Below, piece after piece: positions 1 to 7,834 of a DNA stretch of 64,000 bases. Positions within the stretch are counted from its first letter, which is position 1. Each line of letters starts with the position of its first letter. The position numbers and the translations under genes are program-made. Source of the DNA: Thermodesulfobacteriota bacterium (GTDB lineage Bacteria > Desulfobacterota_D > UBA1144 > Nemesobacterales > UBA2774); assembly GCA_035325995.1 (NCBI GenBank), contig DAOKYU010000001.1, positions 124,001-188,000 of the forward strand, in the 5' to 3' direction. The notes below the pieces were generated by a model. That model was not told where the DNA came from and ran no database searches. It saw only the letters and a list, made by a program, of their open reading frames with translations.

Positions 1-935
1 CCGGCTATGACCGTGCTCCCGGGTTTTTCTGCCCGGCCGGGCCTCGCCACTATGAACTGGTCCGCCGAAAGCGCCAGGCGCTCTACTAGAGCGGAGTCCG
101 CGCCGGGGCCGATAGACGCCTTCCGCCTGAATTTTTGAAGTATGGTTTCCTCGTACGCCTTTCGTCCGGCCAGGCTCCCGGCCCCGTCGATTTCCTCCGG
201 GGCGGCGGTCGAGGCGACGACCGTGAGTGATTCGCCCTCTGTCAGTGTGCGGCTCATCTCCGCGGCGAGGAGGTGGTCTTCCGACGAGCCGAGCCCCCTG
301 TACTTTTCCAGAGAAAGACCGAATCCATAGTACCACTGGTTATATATTTCGACGTCGGCTTTGTCGGCGAGGACGTAATAGGGGGCCGCCCCCTCGTACG
401 CCTTGACGGATATTCCGCCCTCGACGGGGCCGACGTCCATCTTCCAGCCACCGGCGCTCGTCGAGCCGTGGTAGTCCCTGTAATTGACGAATACCTTAAT
501 GCCGAGGACGAGAGGCTTAGATGCCCGGAGGAGCTTATATCGTATGTAAGTCGTGTCCGCTCCCTGCTCCATCCAGACGCGCTTTTCGAGTATGGCGTCG
601 GCGATAGCGTAGTTCCATACGGGGATTCCGCCGTCGAGATAAAAGCTTTCTATGTGGATGTAGCCCCTGGGGTCCACCGCGCCGTCCGCCCACCTGTTGG
701 AAGAGAGCGCGACGGACGCGCCTCCGTATTCGGCTATCTCGTCGAGCTTGGCGACGAGGAGGTACCTCCCGACGGGAGGATCGAGTGCGGCGACAAGAAG
801 TCCGTGGTATCTTCTCGTCAGAATGCCGGCGACCGTCCCCGAAGCGTATCCGCCACTGCCGTTGGTGACGAGCCATTCGAGCGCTTCGGCCGATTCCTCA
901 ACGCAGCATATTCCTCTTCCGAATCTAAACGGCAA
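1..935 (-). CDS. Glycogen debranching enzyme (amylo-alpha-1,6-glucosidase), N-terminal part, runs off the window
   Basis: This minus-strand frame is open from 935 to the left edge, giving about 311 N-terminal residues of a protein that is usually 650-720 residues long. Residues 21-47 contain WLVTNGSGGYASG followed by TRRYHGLL, the signature of the N-terminal GDE domain of archaeal/bacterial-type debranching enzymes that remove alpha-1,6 branches from glycogen. The catalytic GH133-like (alpha/alpha)6 domain would lie outside the window. No ATG is available: an in-frame TGA lies about 50 nt upstream and the only sensible start is TTG at 935, preceded by GGAGAG at 7 nt, giving LPFRFGRGICC, close to the family N-terminus. 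Family assignment is firm; the start is an inference. Confidence 0.88.
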   Translation of the reverse strand, partial: MPFRFGRGICCVEESAEALEWLVTNGSGGYASGTVAGILTRRYHGLLVAALDPPVGRYLLVAKLDEIAEYGGASVALSSNRWADGAVDPRGYIHIESFYLDGGIPVWNYAIADAILEKRVWMEQGADTTYIRYKLLRASKPLVLGIKVFVNYRDYHGSTSAGGWKMDVGPVEGGISVKAYEGAAPYYVLADKADVEIYNQWYYGFGLSLEKYRGLGSSEDHLLAAEMSRTLTEGESLTVVASTAAPEEIDGAGSLAGRKAYEETILQKFRRKASIGPGADSALVERLALSADQFIVARPGRAEKPGSTVIA

Positions 936-1044
936 GTGGGCTCTCCGGGTTTCCGATCGCGGTGCGCACGCCGGGCTTAACCGTCAGGCGCACGTTCGAT
1001 ATCACACTTTACCTTAAAATCGGGGTGGAGATAATAGGGCCGGG

Positions 1045-1671
1045 TTAAGGATGGCCGCCGGCGTTGGAGTACGTCTCCCCTTCGAAGAGAACCTTATACT
1101 GCCCGTAGCCTTCCTTCTCCAGGTCTTCTTTTGGAATGAACCTGAGCGACGCCGAGTTTATGCAGTACCTTAGCCCCGTCGGGTCGGGGCCGTCGTTAAA
1201 GACGTGGCCGAGGTGTGAGTCCCCGTTCCTGCTCCTGACCTCCGTCCGCGTCATGAAGAGGCTGTCGTCCTCGACCTCCACCACATTCGCCCCTTCGAGG
1301 GGCTTCCAGAAGCTCGGCCAGCCTGTCCCGGAATCGAACTTTTCGCGCGAGCTGAAGAGCGGCTCGCCGGACACTATATCGACGTATATGCCTTCCTTCT
1401 TGTTGTCCCAGTACTCGTTCGAAAACGGCCTTTCGGTCCCTTCCTTCTGGGTCACTTTATATTGTAGAGGGGTCAGTGTTTTCTTCAGCTCTTCGTCCGA
1501 GGGCTTTTGGTATTCGCCTGTGGCTGGATTCTTCACGCTAACCTCTCCGGCGTTGGTATCAGCCGCCTTGGGCTGCCCGCTTCCGTCCGGAGCGGAATAA
1601 GACGGCACGGAAATTCCGACCGCGAGAAGTATGGCCAAGAGGAATAATCCGATATAGGAATTCTTTTGCAT
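1045..1671 (-). CDS. msrB: Exported peptide-methionine (R)-S-oxide reductase MsrB
   Basis: Reduces the R-epimer of methionine sulfoxide in proteins. The 208-residue product starts with a signal peptide (hydrophobic residues 7-26, cleavage near SYSA), then a low-complexity linker, then a complete SelR/MsrB domain with GTGWPSFW, HLGHVF and the catalytic RYCINSASLRF motif with Cys170. The CxxC pairs that bind structural zinc in many MsrBs are absent, so this is the zinc-free type. Export suggests repair of envelope proteins, fitting a genome with many copper and haem envelope proteins. The MsrA in this window (37589-38131) has no signal peptide, so the two are separated in gene order and probably in compartment. 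The ATG at 1671 is clear. Confidence 0.93.
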   Translation of the reverse strand: MQKNSYIGLFLLAILLAVGISVPSYSAPDGSGQPKAADTNAGEVSVKNPATGEYQKPSDEELKKTLTPLQYKVTQKEGTERPFSNEYWDNKKEGIYVDIVSGEPLFSSREKFDSGTGWPSFWKPLEGANVVEVEDDSLFMTRTEVRSRNGDSHLGHVFNDGPDPTGLRYCINSASLRFIPKEDLEKEGYGQYKVLFEGETYSNAGGHP

Positions 1672-1821
1672 TTTCGTTTCTCCAATCCCTCGCCCTCAAT
1701 TACAGGCCGGCGGCTTTGGTACTCACAACATAATAGTATGCCGAATGATTCCGGGAGTTGTAACTGCAAATTAGGGGAGGCGGCGGTCGCAAAGGGCAGG
1801 GCGGCTCTCGGACGAGTGCCC

Positions 1822-2601
1822 TCAGACCTTTTTTTCGAGGAGTATCTTCGAGGGCTTGGGAACCTTCTTCAGCTTGATTCCGTACTTGTCGACTATATGC
1901 GTACGTATGTAACCGATCGCTTCGTCCACTGAATCCGTAACTATGAGGTACCCCAGGTCGTCCTCGTCGATGGTTCTTTCTATGATCATGAGGTCGAGAA
2001 AATCCATGAGAGGCTTGAAGTAATCCTTCCCGAGGAGGATTATGGGGAAGTTGTATATCTTCTTCGTCTGTATGAGGGTAAGCGTCTCGAAGAGCTCGTC
2101 CATCGTGCCCGCGCCACCCGGCAGGACTACGAAGGCGTAGGAATATTTAAGGAGCATGAGCTTTCTCACGAAGAAGTATTTGAAATTTATCATTATGTCG
2201 AGGTAGGGATTCGGGTGCTGCTCCATTGGAAGGAGGATGTTGCATCCAATAGAGGTGCCGCCGGCTTCCTTGGCGCCCCTGTTGGCGGCCTCCATTATGC
2301 CTCCCCCTCCGCCCGTCATGACGGAGAATCCCATCCCGGCGAGCTCGCCGCCGATCTCGCGTGCAACCTCGTAGGCGGGGTGCCCTTCCTTCGTCCTCGC
2401 GGAGCCGAATACCGTCACCGCGGGGCCGGCGAAATGAAGGATCCTGAATCCCCGAATGAACTCCCGCATAACCCTGAGCAGGAAAAAGAGCTCGCTAAGC
2501 CGTGAATGCGGCCCTTCTATAAAGACCGCGTCCTCGAACTTCGGATTTGTTTTCTTGGTTTTGTTAAAGAGACCACCGATGCCTTCGAACAATTTCTCCA
2601 A
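1822..2601 (-). CDS. LOG family protein (TIGR00730 Rossmann fold), probable nucleotide 5'-monophosphate phosphoribohydrolase
   Basis: The 259-residue protein carries the paired LOG-family motifs GGGGGIMEAANRG and PGGAGTMDE, which form the nucleotide-binding loop and active site of cytokinin riboside monophosphate/AMP phosphoribohydrolases formerly annotated as lysine decarboxylases. It is the longer type with an extra N-terminal segment before the Rossmann core (core from about residue 60). The start is TTG at 2601 with AGAGGT just upstream. It is cytoplasmic, with no signal peptide. The physiological substrate cannot be read from sequence. It stands alone between two exported-protein genes on the same strand. 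Confidence 0.85.
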   Translation of the reverse strand: MEKLFEGIGGLFNKTKKTNPKFEDAVFIEGPHSRLSELFFLLRVMREFIRGFRILHFAGPAVTVFGSARTKEGHPAYEVAREIGGELAGMGFSVMTGGGGGIMEAANRGAKEAGGTSIGCNILLPMEQHPNPYLDIMINFKYFFVRKLMLLKYSYAFVVLPGGAGTMDELFETLTLIQTKKIYNFPIILLGKDYFKPLMDFLDLMIIERTIDEDDLGYLIVTDSVDEAIGYIRTHIVDKYGIKLKKVPKPSKILLEKKV

Positions 2602-2692
2602 TCGACCTCTTAGATATAGTGCCCAGTAGAGGCGGCCCGTGTCAATGGAGACATCTCCCGGGCGCTGGCCGAAGCCCGCACCCGGGGACTCG

Positions 2693-3898
2693 TTAATAAA
2701 CGCTTGTTTCCGCCGGCCGGCCGGTGGAAATCACGAAATTCTCTATGACGGATTTTGCGTACTTCTTGCCCTCGGCGCTGTTGTAGGCCGTTTCCGAGGT
2801 TATGTTGTCCGCGTACTCGAACAGGTACTCGTATACCTTCTTATCTTCGTATTTGTTCCTGAGCCTGAGGGGCTGATTTTCGGCGATCTCTTCGGCCCAC
2901 ACCTCCCTCACGTCGGCCCAGAACGGCGCGGTGCGCTTCCAGTAATCCAGGCCCGCCTGGTAGTCGAACCCCTCTATCAGCTCGTAGCGGTTAAGGCCGG
3001 TCTCTTTCGCTACATAAGGGTCCCTGGCCAGCGACTTCCCCGATGCATCGACTACCACCTTGATATTATCCTGCTCGTGCACCCATCCTCCGGGGTTTAT
3101 CGTGACGCGGTTGACTCCGGAGAGGACGTTGTAGTCGTCTCTCGCCGTAAATTCCCTTCTCGGGAGCGGCCTCCACGTGGGGTTGCTCGTCCACTCGTAG
3201 TAGTTCCCGTCGTAGGTCCACTCCCCGATTCCTTCGTACCTCGGCATGTCGTCCACCTGGTATACGGCCTGGGACCACTTGCCCTTCGCTTCGGAGGCCG
3301 GGACGGTCACGGTCTTCCATGTGTTGTTGCCCTGGTATTCGAGAAGCTCGGTGTCTTCGTACTTCCAGTCCTGCCGCCAGTGTTTGGAAACCATGGGGCC
3401 CTGAACGTTACCGTTCTCGTCCACGACGTACATGACGAGCACGTGCTGGAGGCTGATAAAATCGCCGCTGTCCTCGATCACTTCGACGAACTCCGTCGCC
3501 CAGGATTGATATGGTCTCGCGGGTGTGTATCCCGCCCTGAGAGGCACGGTCTCTACAAAATCGAATGTCACCCTGTAGATTCCCTGCATGGCGAGTATCG
3601 CCCTTCTGTCCTTTTCGAGCTTATCGATTCCCGGCTCCCGGATCGCGAGCCATCCCGGGCCCGGCGACGTCCGGAGCGTCACGGGGGCGCCTGTCGTTAT
3701 GCCGCCCCTCGGCTTCGTGGATTCTTCGTCGGCAAAAGACCAGCCGAACGTGTACCGGTGAGGGGCCGGCGAAGAGACGGCCGGCGCCTGAACGGACTCG
3801 GGAGAAGATGTCGTGGTTTTGGTTGCCGCGCATCCCCCGAGAACGAGAATAGCGGCCAGGCCTAAAAAGGTCCTGAAACGGTTCCTGAGCTGTGTCAT
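2693..3898 (-). CDS. DUF6607-family lipoprotein
   Basis: The 401-residue protein has a lipoprotein signal peptide with lipobox LGGC (Cys23), a short Thr/Ser-rich spacer and one large domain rich in Trp and Tyr that matches the DUF6607 pattern (YRVTFDF, SWATEFVEV, KHWRQDWKYED, YVAKETGLNRYELIEGFDY). DUF6607 members are exported Proteobacteria/Bacteroidetes proteins of unknown function. ATG 3898 is preceded by AGAGAGGT at good spacing, and a TATAAT-like -10 lies on the minus strand at 3924-3919. A good Fur-box match sits 126 nt upstream (4024-4042), hinting at iron regulation. Family assignment is moderately sure; function is unknown. Confidence 0.75.
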   Translation of the reverse strand: MTQLRNRFRTFLGLAAILVLGGCAATKTTTSSPESVQAPAVSSPAPHRYTFGWSFADEESTKPRGGITTGAPVTLRTSPGPGWLAIREPGIDKLEKDRRAILAMQGIYRVTFDFVETVPLRAGYTPARPYQSWATEFVEVIEDSGDFISLQHVLVMYVVDENGNVQGPMVSKHWRQDWKYEDTELLEYQGNNTWKTVTVPASEAKGKWSQAVYQVDDMPRYEGIGEWTYDGNYYEWTSNPTWRPLPRREFTARDDYNVLSGVNRVTINPGGWVHEQDNIKVVVDASGKSLARDPYVAKETGLNRYELIEGFDYQAGLDYWKRTAPFWADVREVWAEEIAENQPLRLRNKYEDKKVYEYLFEYADNITSETAYNSAEGKKYAKSVIENFVISTGRPAETSVY

Positions 3899-4520
3899 GA
3901 GTATACCTCTCTTACTAGATTATAATGGATTTGACCGGGTTCCGTATGTGTGATATTTGCCCGATTCTTATCTCTTTTCCCGGGAAATCCTACCTAATTG
4001 TTTATAAAAGGCCAGGGATTATTGATAATGAGACTGATAATCTATATCATGTATTTCCATGTTTGAACTGCCGGGCAAAATCCCGTCTTTATGTGTATAG
4101 CCACTCTAACCTGGGGGGTGGGCTATTATCGTTCCCCCTCTTGGCAAAGGTACTTTATATCTTCTAATGTATCGAAATTATTGTAGATAGTTACGAACGG
4201 TATCATGTACCTGCGCGCTCATTGCATGTATATGCAATTACCCTTGAAGAAGATAACGCCCGGATGATGTGAGCCGCATCCATACAGTGTTTATACGCCA
4301 GGGCTAATTTTACGGATAATCTCGCTTTGCTTCTATCTGTGAAGGGAGGGCGTAAGCCCCCGGAAAGAAATTTCGTGCAGCCATGCTTCCAGATTGATCC
4401 CCGAGGTTACGGACGGGAGACAAACGGAACCGGCGTGCGATAACACTAAATAATTAAATGCACTATAATTTGAGGTGCGGGGGATGTTCCGGTCAGCATA
4501 AAATCAGGAGGAAATTAGAC
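3899..4520. other. 622-nt intergenic region, AT-rich, divergent promoters, Fur-like site
   Basis: No convincing gene. An open frame on the + strand (3925-4167, 80 codons) has no ribosome-binding site and no recognisable product. The segment 3960-4260 is markedly more AT-rich than its surroundings. It holds a Fur-like element at 4024-4042 and presumably promoters for both flanking exported-protein genes. The stretch 4330-4440 has short G/C-rich complementary runs but fits no riboswitch consensus I know. Confidence 0.5.
4024..4042. promoter_or_regulatory. Fur-box-like operator
   Basis: GATAATGAGACTGATAATC matches 15 of 19 positions of the classical Fur consensus (GATAAT GATAAT C ATTATC) and contains two GATAAT hexamers. 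It lies 126 nt upstream of the DUF6607 lipoprotein start and about 480 nt upstream of the exported protein at 4521. Position and match suggest iron-dependent control of the lipoprotein; no fur gene is in the window. Confidence 0.45.
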
Positions 4521-5204
4521 GTGAGAGCTGGAAGATTCGTATTTGCTTTAATCGTTTTATTAACGGCTGTAACAGTGTTCGATGCGGATTACTCTCGGGC
4601 AGAGGTGATCTGCGCCAACAAGAGAACGGGCGACCTGAAGCTAAGGCCCGACAAATGTATGAGGAACGAGAACGAGGTTGATCTCGGCGACATCGAGCAG
4701 TTCCCCGGCCTTACCCCGGCGAGATGGAGCTGGCTCGGAGAAGACGGGGGCACGTACTGGTACGTCCCTCCGGTGAACCTGCCCGCCGTAATGTGGAACA
4801 CGTCGGACCCGGCCAATTATTCCCCTGTGAGCGACCAAACTGTATGGCATATAGAGAGCTACGCCGACGGCTATTTCTTCGGCACCGTCGTGGCGCAGTT
4901 CGGCATAACTCCCCCGGCATGTCAGTATCTGATAGGATCGGTCACACCTGACGGCAATGTCTTTATTTCTTTTAACCCGCTACAGGCTTCGTCCGAAGAC
5001 ACTGTAACGCTCACCACAGGCACGGGCAAGATGGCGTTTAAGGACGGCGAGTGGACCTTCCTCATGCAGATGGCGTCGGGGAGCTCTTCGGCGCAGATAA
5101 CGCATTGGGCCTACATGCTCGAATGCACGCCGGACGAGGAATGCTGGGCGAACCTTCCCGGGGTGGAAAAGGGCATAGAGGAATTCCTGTCGAATTGCGA
5201 GTGA
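4521..5204 (+). CDS. Exported protein of unknown function
   Basis: Not recognised. I place the start at GTG 4521 rather than the upstream in-frame ATG at 4458, because AGGAGG lies 8 nt before the GTG and this start gives a clean signal peptide (RAGRFVFALIVLLTAV, cleavage near SRAE). The mature part is about 200 residues, rich in Trp, Pro and Ser, with cysteines near both ends, suggesting disulfides and a secreted beta-rich fold. The N-terminus of the mature chain (VICANKRTGDLKLR) resembles the opening of proteins carrying short surface repeats, but nothing decisive follows. It is monocistronic. Confidence 0.6.
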   Translation: MRAGRFVFALIVLLTAVTVFDADYSRAEVICANKRTGDLKLRPDKCMRNENEVDLGDIEQFPGLTPARWSWLGEDGGTYWYVPPVNLPAVMWNTSDPANYSPVSDQTVWHIESYADGYFFGTVVAQFGITPPACQYLIGSVTPDGNVFISFNPLQASSEDTVTLTTGTGKMAFKDGEWTFLMQMASGSSSAQITHWAYMLECTPDEECWANLPGVEKGIEEFLSNCE

Positions 5205-5384
5205 GGCGGATTCCCGCGCTTATCGGGCGTAACGGTGCGCCTTTTCCTGACCGTGAATTCCCTTGCCCGAAAGGGGGAAGGGGCCGGGCGCTTGCAAGCC
5301 TCTTGGATTAACCACCGGGACCGATGCATTTTTGCGGCATAGGTGCGAAACCATCCACGGCGGCGGCATGTGCATGTGCATGCG

Positions 5385-5410
5385 CCTGTATAAAGGCCCG
5401 TCTATACAGG
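5385..5410. repeat. 8-bp inverted repeat
   Basis: CCTGTATA (5385-5392) and TATACAGG (5403-5410) are perfect complements around a 10-nt spacer, 35 nt before the cold-shock promoter. No T tract follows, so an operator is more likely than a terminator. Confidence 0.4.
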
Positions 5411-5444
5411 GCATTTATCCGGTTTTGTAATTTATTAATGCAGG

Positions 5445-5473
5445 TTGACGCCGCTCTTGAAACGCGCTAAACT
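5445..5473 (+). promoter_or_regulatory. Sigma70-type promoter of the cold-shock gene
   Basis: TTGACG (5445-5450), a 17-nt spacer and TAAACT (5468-5473). Transcription would start near 5480, giving a leader of roughly 105 nt, typical of cold-shock mRNAs whose folding controls translation. Confidence 0.65.
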
Positions 5474-5586
5474 ATTGGTAAGGTTGCAGTAGTGCAGTTC
5501 TTGTCTATTCTAGGATCTTTAATCTTTACCTGAAAGTGATTTTGAACCACTAGCACAACCCAATTTAAAACAGGAGGTAGCCAGAC

Positions 5587-5796
5587 ATGTCAGAACGTAA
5601 AATTGGCACTGTAAAGTGGTTCAATTCTACTAAAGGTTTCGGCTTTATTGAGCTTGAAAACGAAAAAGACGTTTTCGTTCACTACAGCGAAATCAAGGCG
5701 ACCGGCTTTCGTTCACTCGAAGAAGGCCAGCGCGTAGAGTTCACGGTCGTGAACGGGCAGAAAGGCCCGCAGGCTCAGGACGTAGTACTAGCCTAA
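5587..5796 (+). CDS. csp: CspA-family cold-shock protein
   Basis: The 69-residue product is a single cold-shock (OB-fold) domain with both nucleic-acid-binding motifs: RNP1 (KGFGFIE, residues 15-21) and RNP2 (VFVHYSEI, residues 29-36). These proteins act as single-stranded RNA/DNA chaperones in the cytoplasm. ATG 5587 has an excellent AGGAGGT site 9 nt upstream. Transcription is bracketed by the promoter at 5445-5473 and the hairpin terminator at 5814-5849, so the gene is monocistronic with an approximately 105-nt leader. Length and motifs are typical; paralogues elsewhere in the genome are likely. Confidence 0.96.
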   Translation: MSERKIGTVKWFNSTKGFGFIELENEKDVFVHYSEIKATGFRSLEEGQRVEFTVVNGQKGPQAQDVVLA

Positions 5797-5813
5797 CGAC
5801 AACGAAAACAATT

Positions 5814-5849
5814 GCGGCGCGCCGGAACTCCGGTGCGCCGCTTTTTTTT
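5814..5849 (+). terminator. Rho-independent terminator after the cold-shock gene
   Basis: GCGGCGC pairs with GCGCCGC, extended inward by CCGG/CCGG across a G-T pair, with loop AACT and a following run of eight T. Placed 18 nt after the stop codon. Confidence 0.9.
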
Positions 5850-5895
5850 GCCTTTAGATTCCTTCCTTCTTATTCCCGGCTTTCAATCAAGAATT

Positions 5896-6741
5896 CTACT
5901 GAAAGGCCCTTATGCTTATTCCCGCAAATTCGGGTCTCCCGGTTATTTGCAAAAACTCGCCCGGGCTGCTCATTTTGGGAATGTCGGGCTTGTACGCCGC
6001 GTCGCGGATTGTTTTATCGGCCACCCAGTCCTTTATGAGGGCTATGAACTGCGGCGATTCCGGGCGGTTCTTGTAAGTTATAACGAGCTTTCGCGGAACG
6101 GGGCGATTTCCGTCCTCGATCCAGATCTGCCAGTCTATGTCGTTCCCCCGGAATATAAGATGGCGGCACATTGCGCCCGACACGCGGCTGGGCCCGAGGC
6201 TCCTCCCGCTGGTCACGTTCTTCGTCAGCGTCTTGAACGTATTTATGAACAGGAGCTCGCTCAGCACGGGGTCGAAGGCGTATTCGTCGGACAGCTTGTT
6301 AAGGGCCTGGTCCACGGTCCCGGGCAGTGTGGCCGTGGCGTAGTCGTTCTCGGGGATTTCCAGTATCGTCGCCTGCCCGGCGGTATACCAGAGTTTATAG
6401 CCGCCCCTTTCCGTGATGTAGCTTATGGCGAATTTGTTCGGCTTCGTAAGGTACGCCACCGCTTCGGCGCCGTACTGTACCTTCTGTCCCGAGCCGAGCA
6501 CCTCGTTGTACATGATGTCGGCCTTAAACGAGTAATCCGAGCGGCTGCCGAGATAGTTGCTCATCGACTGCAGAACCGCGGCGGCTTCGGAGTCCAGGTT
6601 GGCGCTGGCCTCGTACTGGGCCGAGGCTGTCCGTATGCCGAAGCCGGAAACGAGAACGACAGCGAGAACGACTATGTTGAAGAATACTCTCCCGCCCCGG
6701 GTGTAGAGCCGGAAAAGCGCCGGGTCAAATTGTGTACTCAT
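5896..6741 (-). CDS. DUF2092 domain-containing exported protein
   Basis: The 281-residue protein has a signal peptide (hydrophobic residues 19-38, cleavage near ASAQ) and then matches the DUF2092 pattern: an early AAAVLQSMSNYLGS helix, a central SYKLWYTAGQATILE-type beta region and a late HLIFRGNDIDWQIWIEDG segment. DUF2092 is a LolA/LppX-like half-barrel family of predicted periplasmic proteins of unknown ligand. ATG 6741 is preceded by AAAGGAGGG. It faces the cold-shock gene convergently, so the hairpin at 5814-5849 may serve both. Confidence 0.82.
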   Translation of the reverse strand: MSTQFDPALFRLYTRGGRVFFNIVVLAVVLVSGFGIRTASAQYEASANLDSEAAAVLQSMSNYLGSRSDYSFKADIMYNEVLGSGQKVQYGAEAVAYLTKPNKFAISYITERGGYKLWYTAGQATILEIPENDYATATLPGTVDQALNKLSDEYAFDPVLSELLFINTFKTLTKNVTSGRSLGPSRVSGAMCRHLIFRGNDIDWQIWIEDGNRPVPRKLVITYKNRPESPQFIALIKDWVADKTIRDAAYKPDIPKMSSPGEFLQITGRPEFAGISIRAFQ

Positions 6742-6989
6742 GGATTTCCCTCCTTTTGATGTACGGGCCGGTCGGTAACGACGTTAGTACAACCCCCCTT
6801 GATTCTGGAATATAGCATATTCCCGGGAAAACGGCACGAGTCTTTCCGGACGGTTCCCGGCGGCGTATTCGGCCGGCCCGATCGGCGGGCTTTTCTCGCG
6901 GCGTTTCCGCGCGCCGGACCCGTTATTGCCTCTCCATATAAATATGATGTACTATTCGGATAAATCTGTTATAAATTGATAGCAGGCAT

Positions 6990-7634
6990 ATGCCATTTTT
7001 CGATATAAGTCTCGTTACGCTGATACAGACCGCCGGCTACCTCGGTCTCTTCGTGATAATATTCGCCGAGTCCGGGCTTTTCGTGGGATTCTTCCTGCCG
7101 GGCGATTCGCTCCTTTTCACGGCCGGGTTCCTGGCGTCGCAGGGATACTTCGACATAACCGTTTTGATAGTCTTATGCTTCGCGGCGGCCGTGCTCGGGG
7201 ACAACTTCGGCTACGCGTTCGGGAAGAAAGTAGGTCCCGCGATATTCAAAAAAGAGGACTCGCTCTTCTTTCACAAGAAGCATCTCGTCCGTGCACAGGA
7301 ATATTACGCGAGGTACGGCGGCAAAACCATCATACTGGCCCGCTTCATTCCCGTCGTCCGCACGTTCGCCCCCATACTGGCAGGCGTGGGCAGGATGCAC
7401 TACAGGACCTTTTTCGTATATAACATCATCGGCGCTGTTCTGTGGGCGATAGGACTTACCGCTCTCGGCTACTATCTGGGCTCGGCCGTTCCGAATATAG
7501 ACAAGTATCTCCTGCCTATAATAGCCGCGATTATAATCGTTTCGATCCTGCCGGCCGTCGTTCAAATCGTAAGGGACGGTACACTGAAAGAGATAATCGC
7601 CGCTCTCGGGAAAAAGAAAAAGACCGGCGTATAG
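6990..7634 (+). CDS. DedA family (SNARE-associated/VTT) membrane protein
   Basis: The 214-residue inner-membrane protein has the DedA hallmark segments: GFFLPGDSLLF near residues 31-41, a re-entrant GDNFGYAFGKKVG region, the charged ARFIPVVRTFAPILAG stretch and a C-terminal helix. DedA proteins are implicated in lipid-carrier or phospholipid translocation and membrane homeostasis. Four to six membrane segments are visible. ATG 6990 has only a weak AGCAGG site upstream. It ends with a lysine-rich tail and is followed by a weak hairpin (AACCC/GGGTT near 7635). It is a single-gene unit. Confidence 0.9.
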   Translation: MPFFDISLVTLIQTAGYLGLFVIIFAESGLFVGFFLPGDSLLFTAGFLASQGYFDITVLIVLCFAAAVLGDNFGYAFGKKVGPAIFKKEDSLFFHKKHLVRAQEYYARYGGKTIILARFIPVVRTFAPILAGVGRMHYRTFFVYNIIGAVLWAIGLTALGYYLGSAVPNIDKYLLPIIAAIIIVSILPAVVQIVRDGTLKEIIAALGKKKKTGV

Positions 7635-7834
7635 GAACCCCAGGGTTAAAACTTGATTTTCCGCTGACAGCCCGATCTCCCCTATTTTCAGTACTTTATG
7701 GAATAGACAATGATTCCGGCCAATTAATATATTGACTGAACGGTAAAAGAGTCAGATACTTGGGGATATCCACACGGTTCTGTAGTAGAAAATCGGACAC
7801 GACTTTCACTGAAGGCAAACGAGGAGGCATTATC

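Larger units (their letters stand above)
5205..5586 (+). other. Intergenic region and cold-shock gene leader
   Basis: The first 180 nt hold nothing I can assign apart from a GCATGTGCATGTGCATGC run near 5367-5384 and the inverted repeat at 5385-5410. The distal part holds the promoter at 5445-5473 and an untranslated leader of about 105 nt before the cold-shock gene. Confidence 0.5.

Noticed and set aside
3925..4167. 80-codon frame in the 3899-4520 gap
   Set aside because: No ribosome site, AT-rich composition, no recognisable product, and it covers the Fur-like site.
4330..4440. Possible riboswitch upstream of the exported protein at 4521
   Set aside because: Short complementary G/C runs exist, but I could not match the conserved cores of cyclic-di-GMP, SAM, TPP or cobalamin riboswitches.
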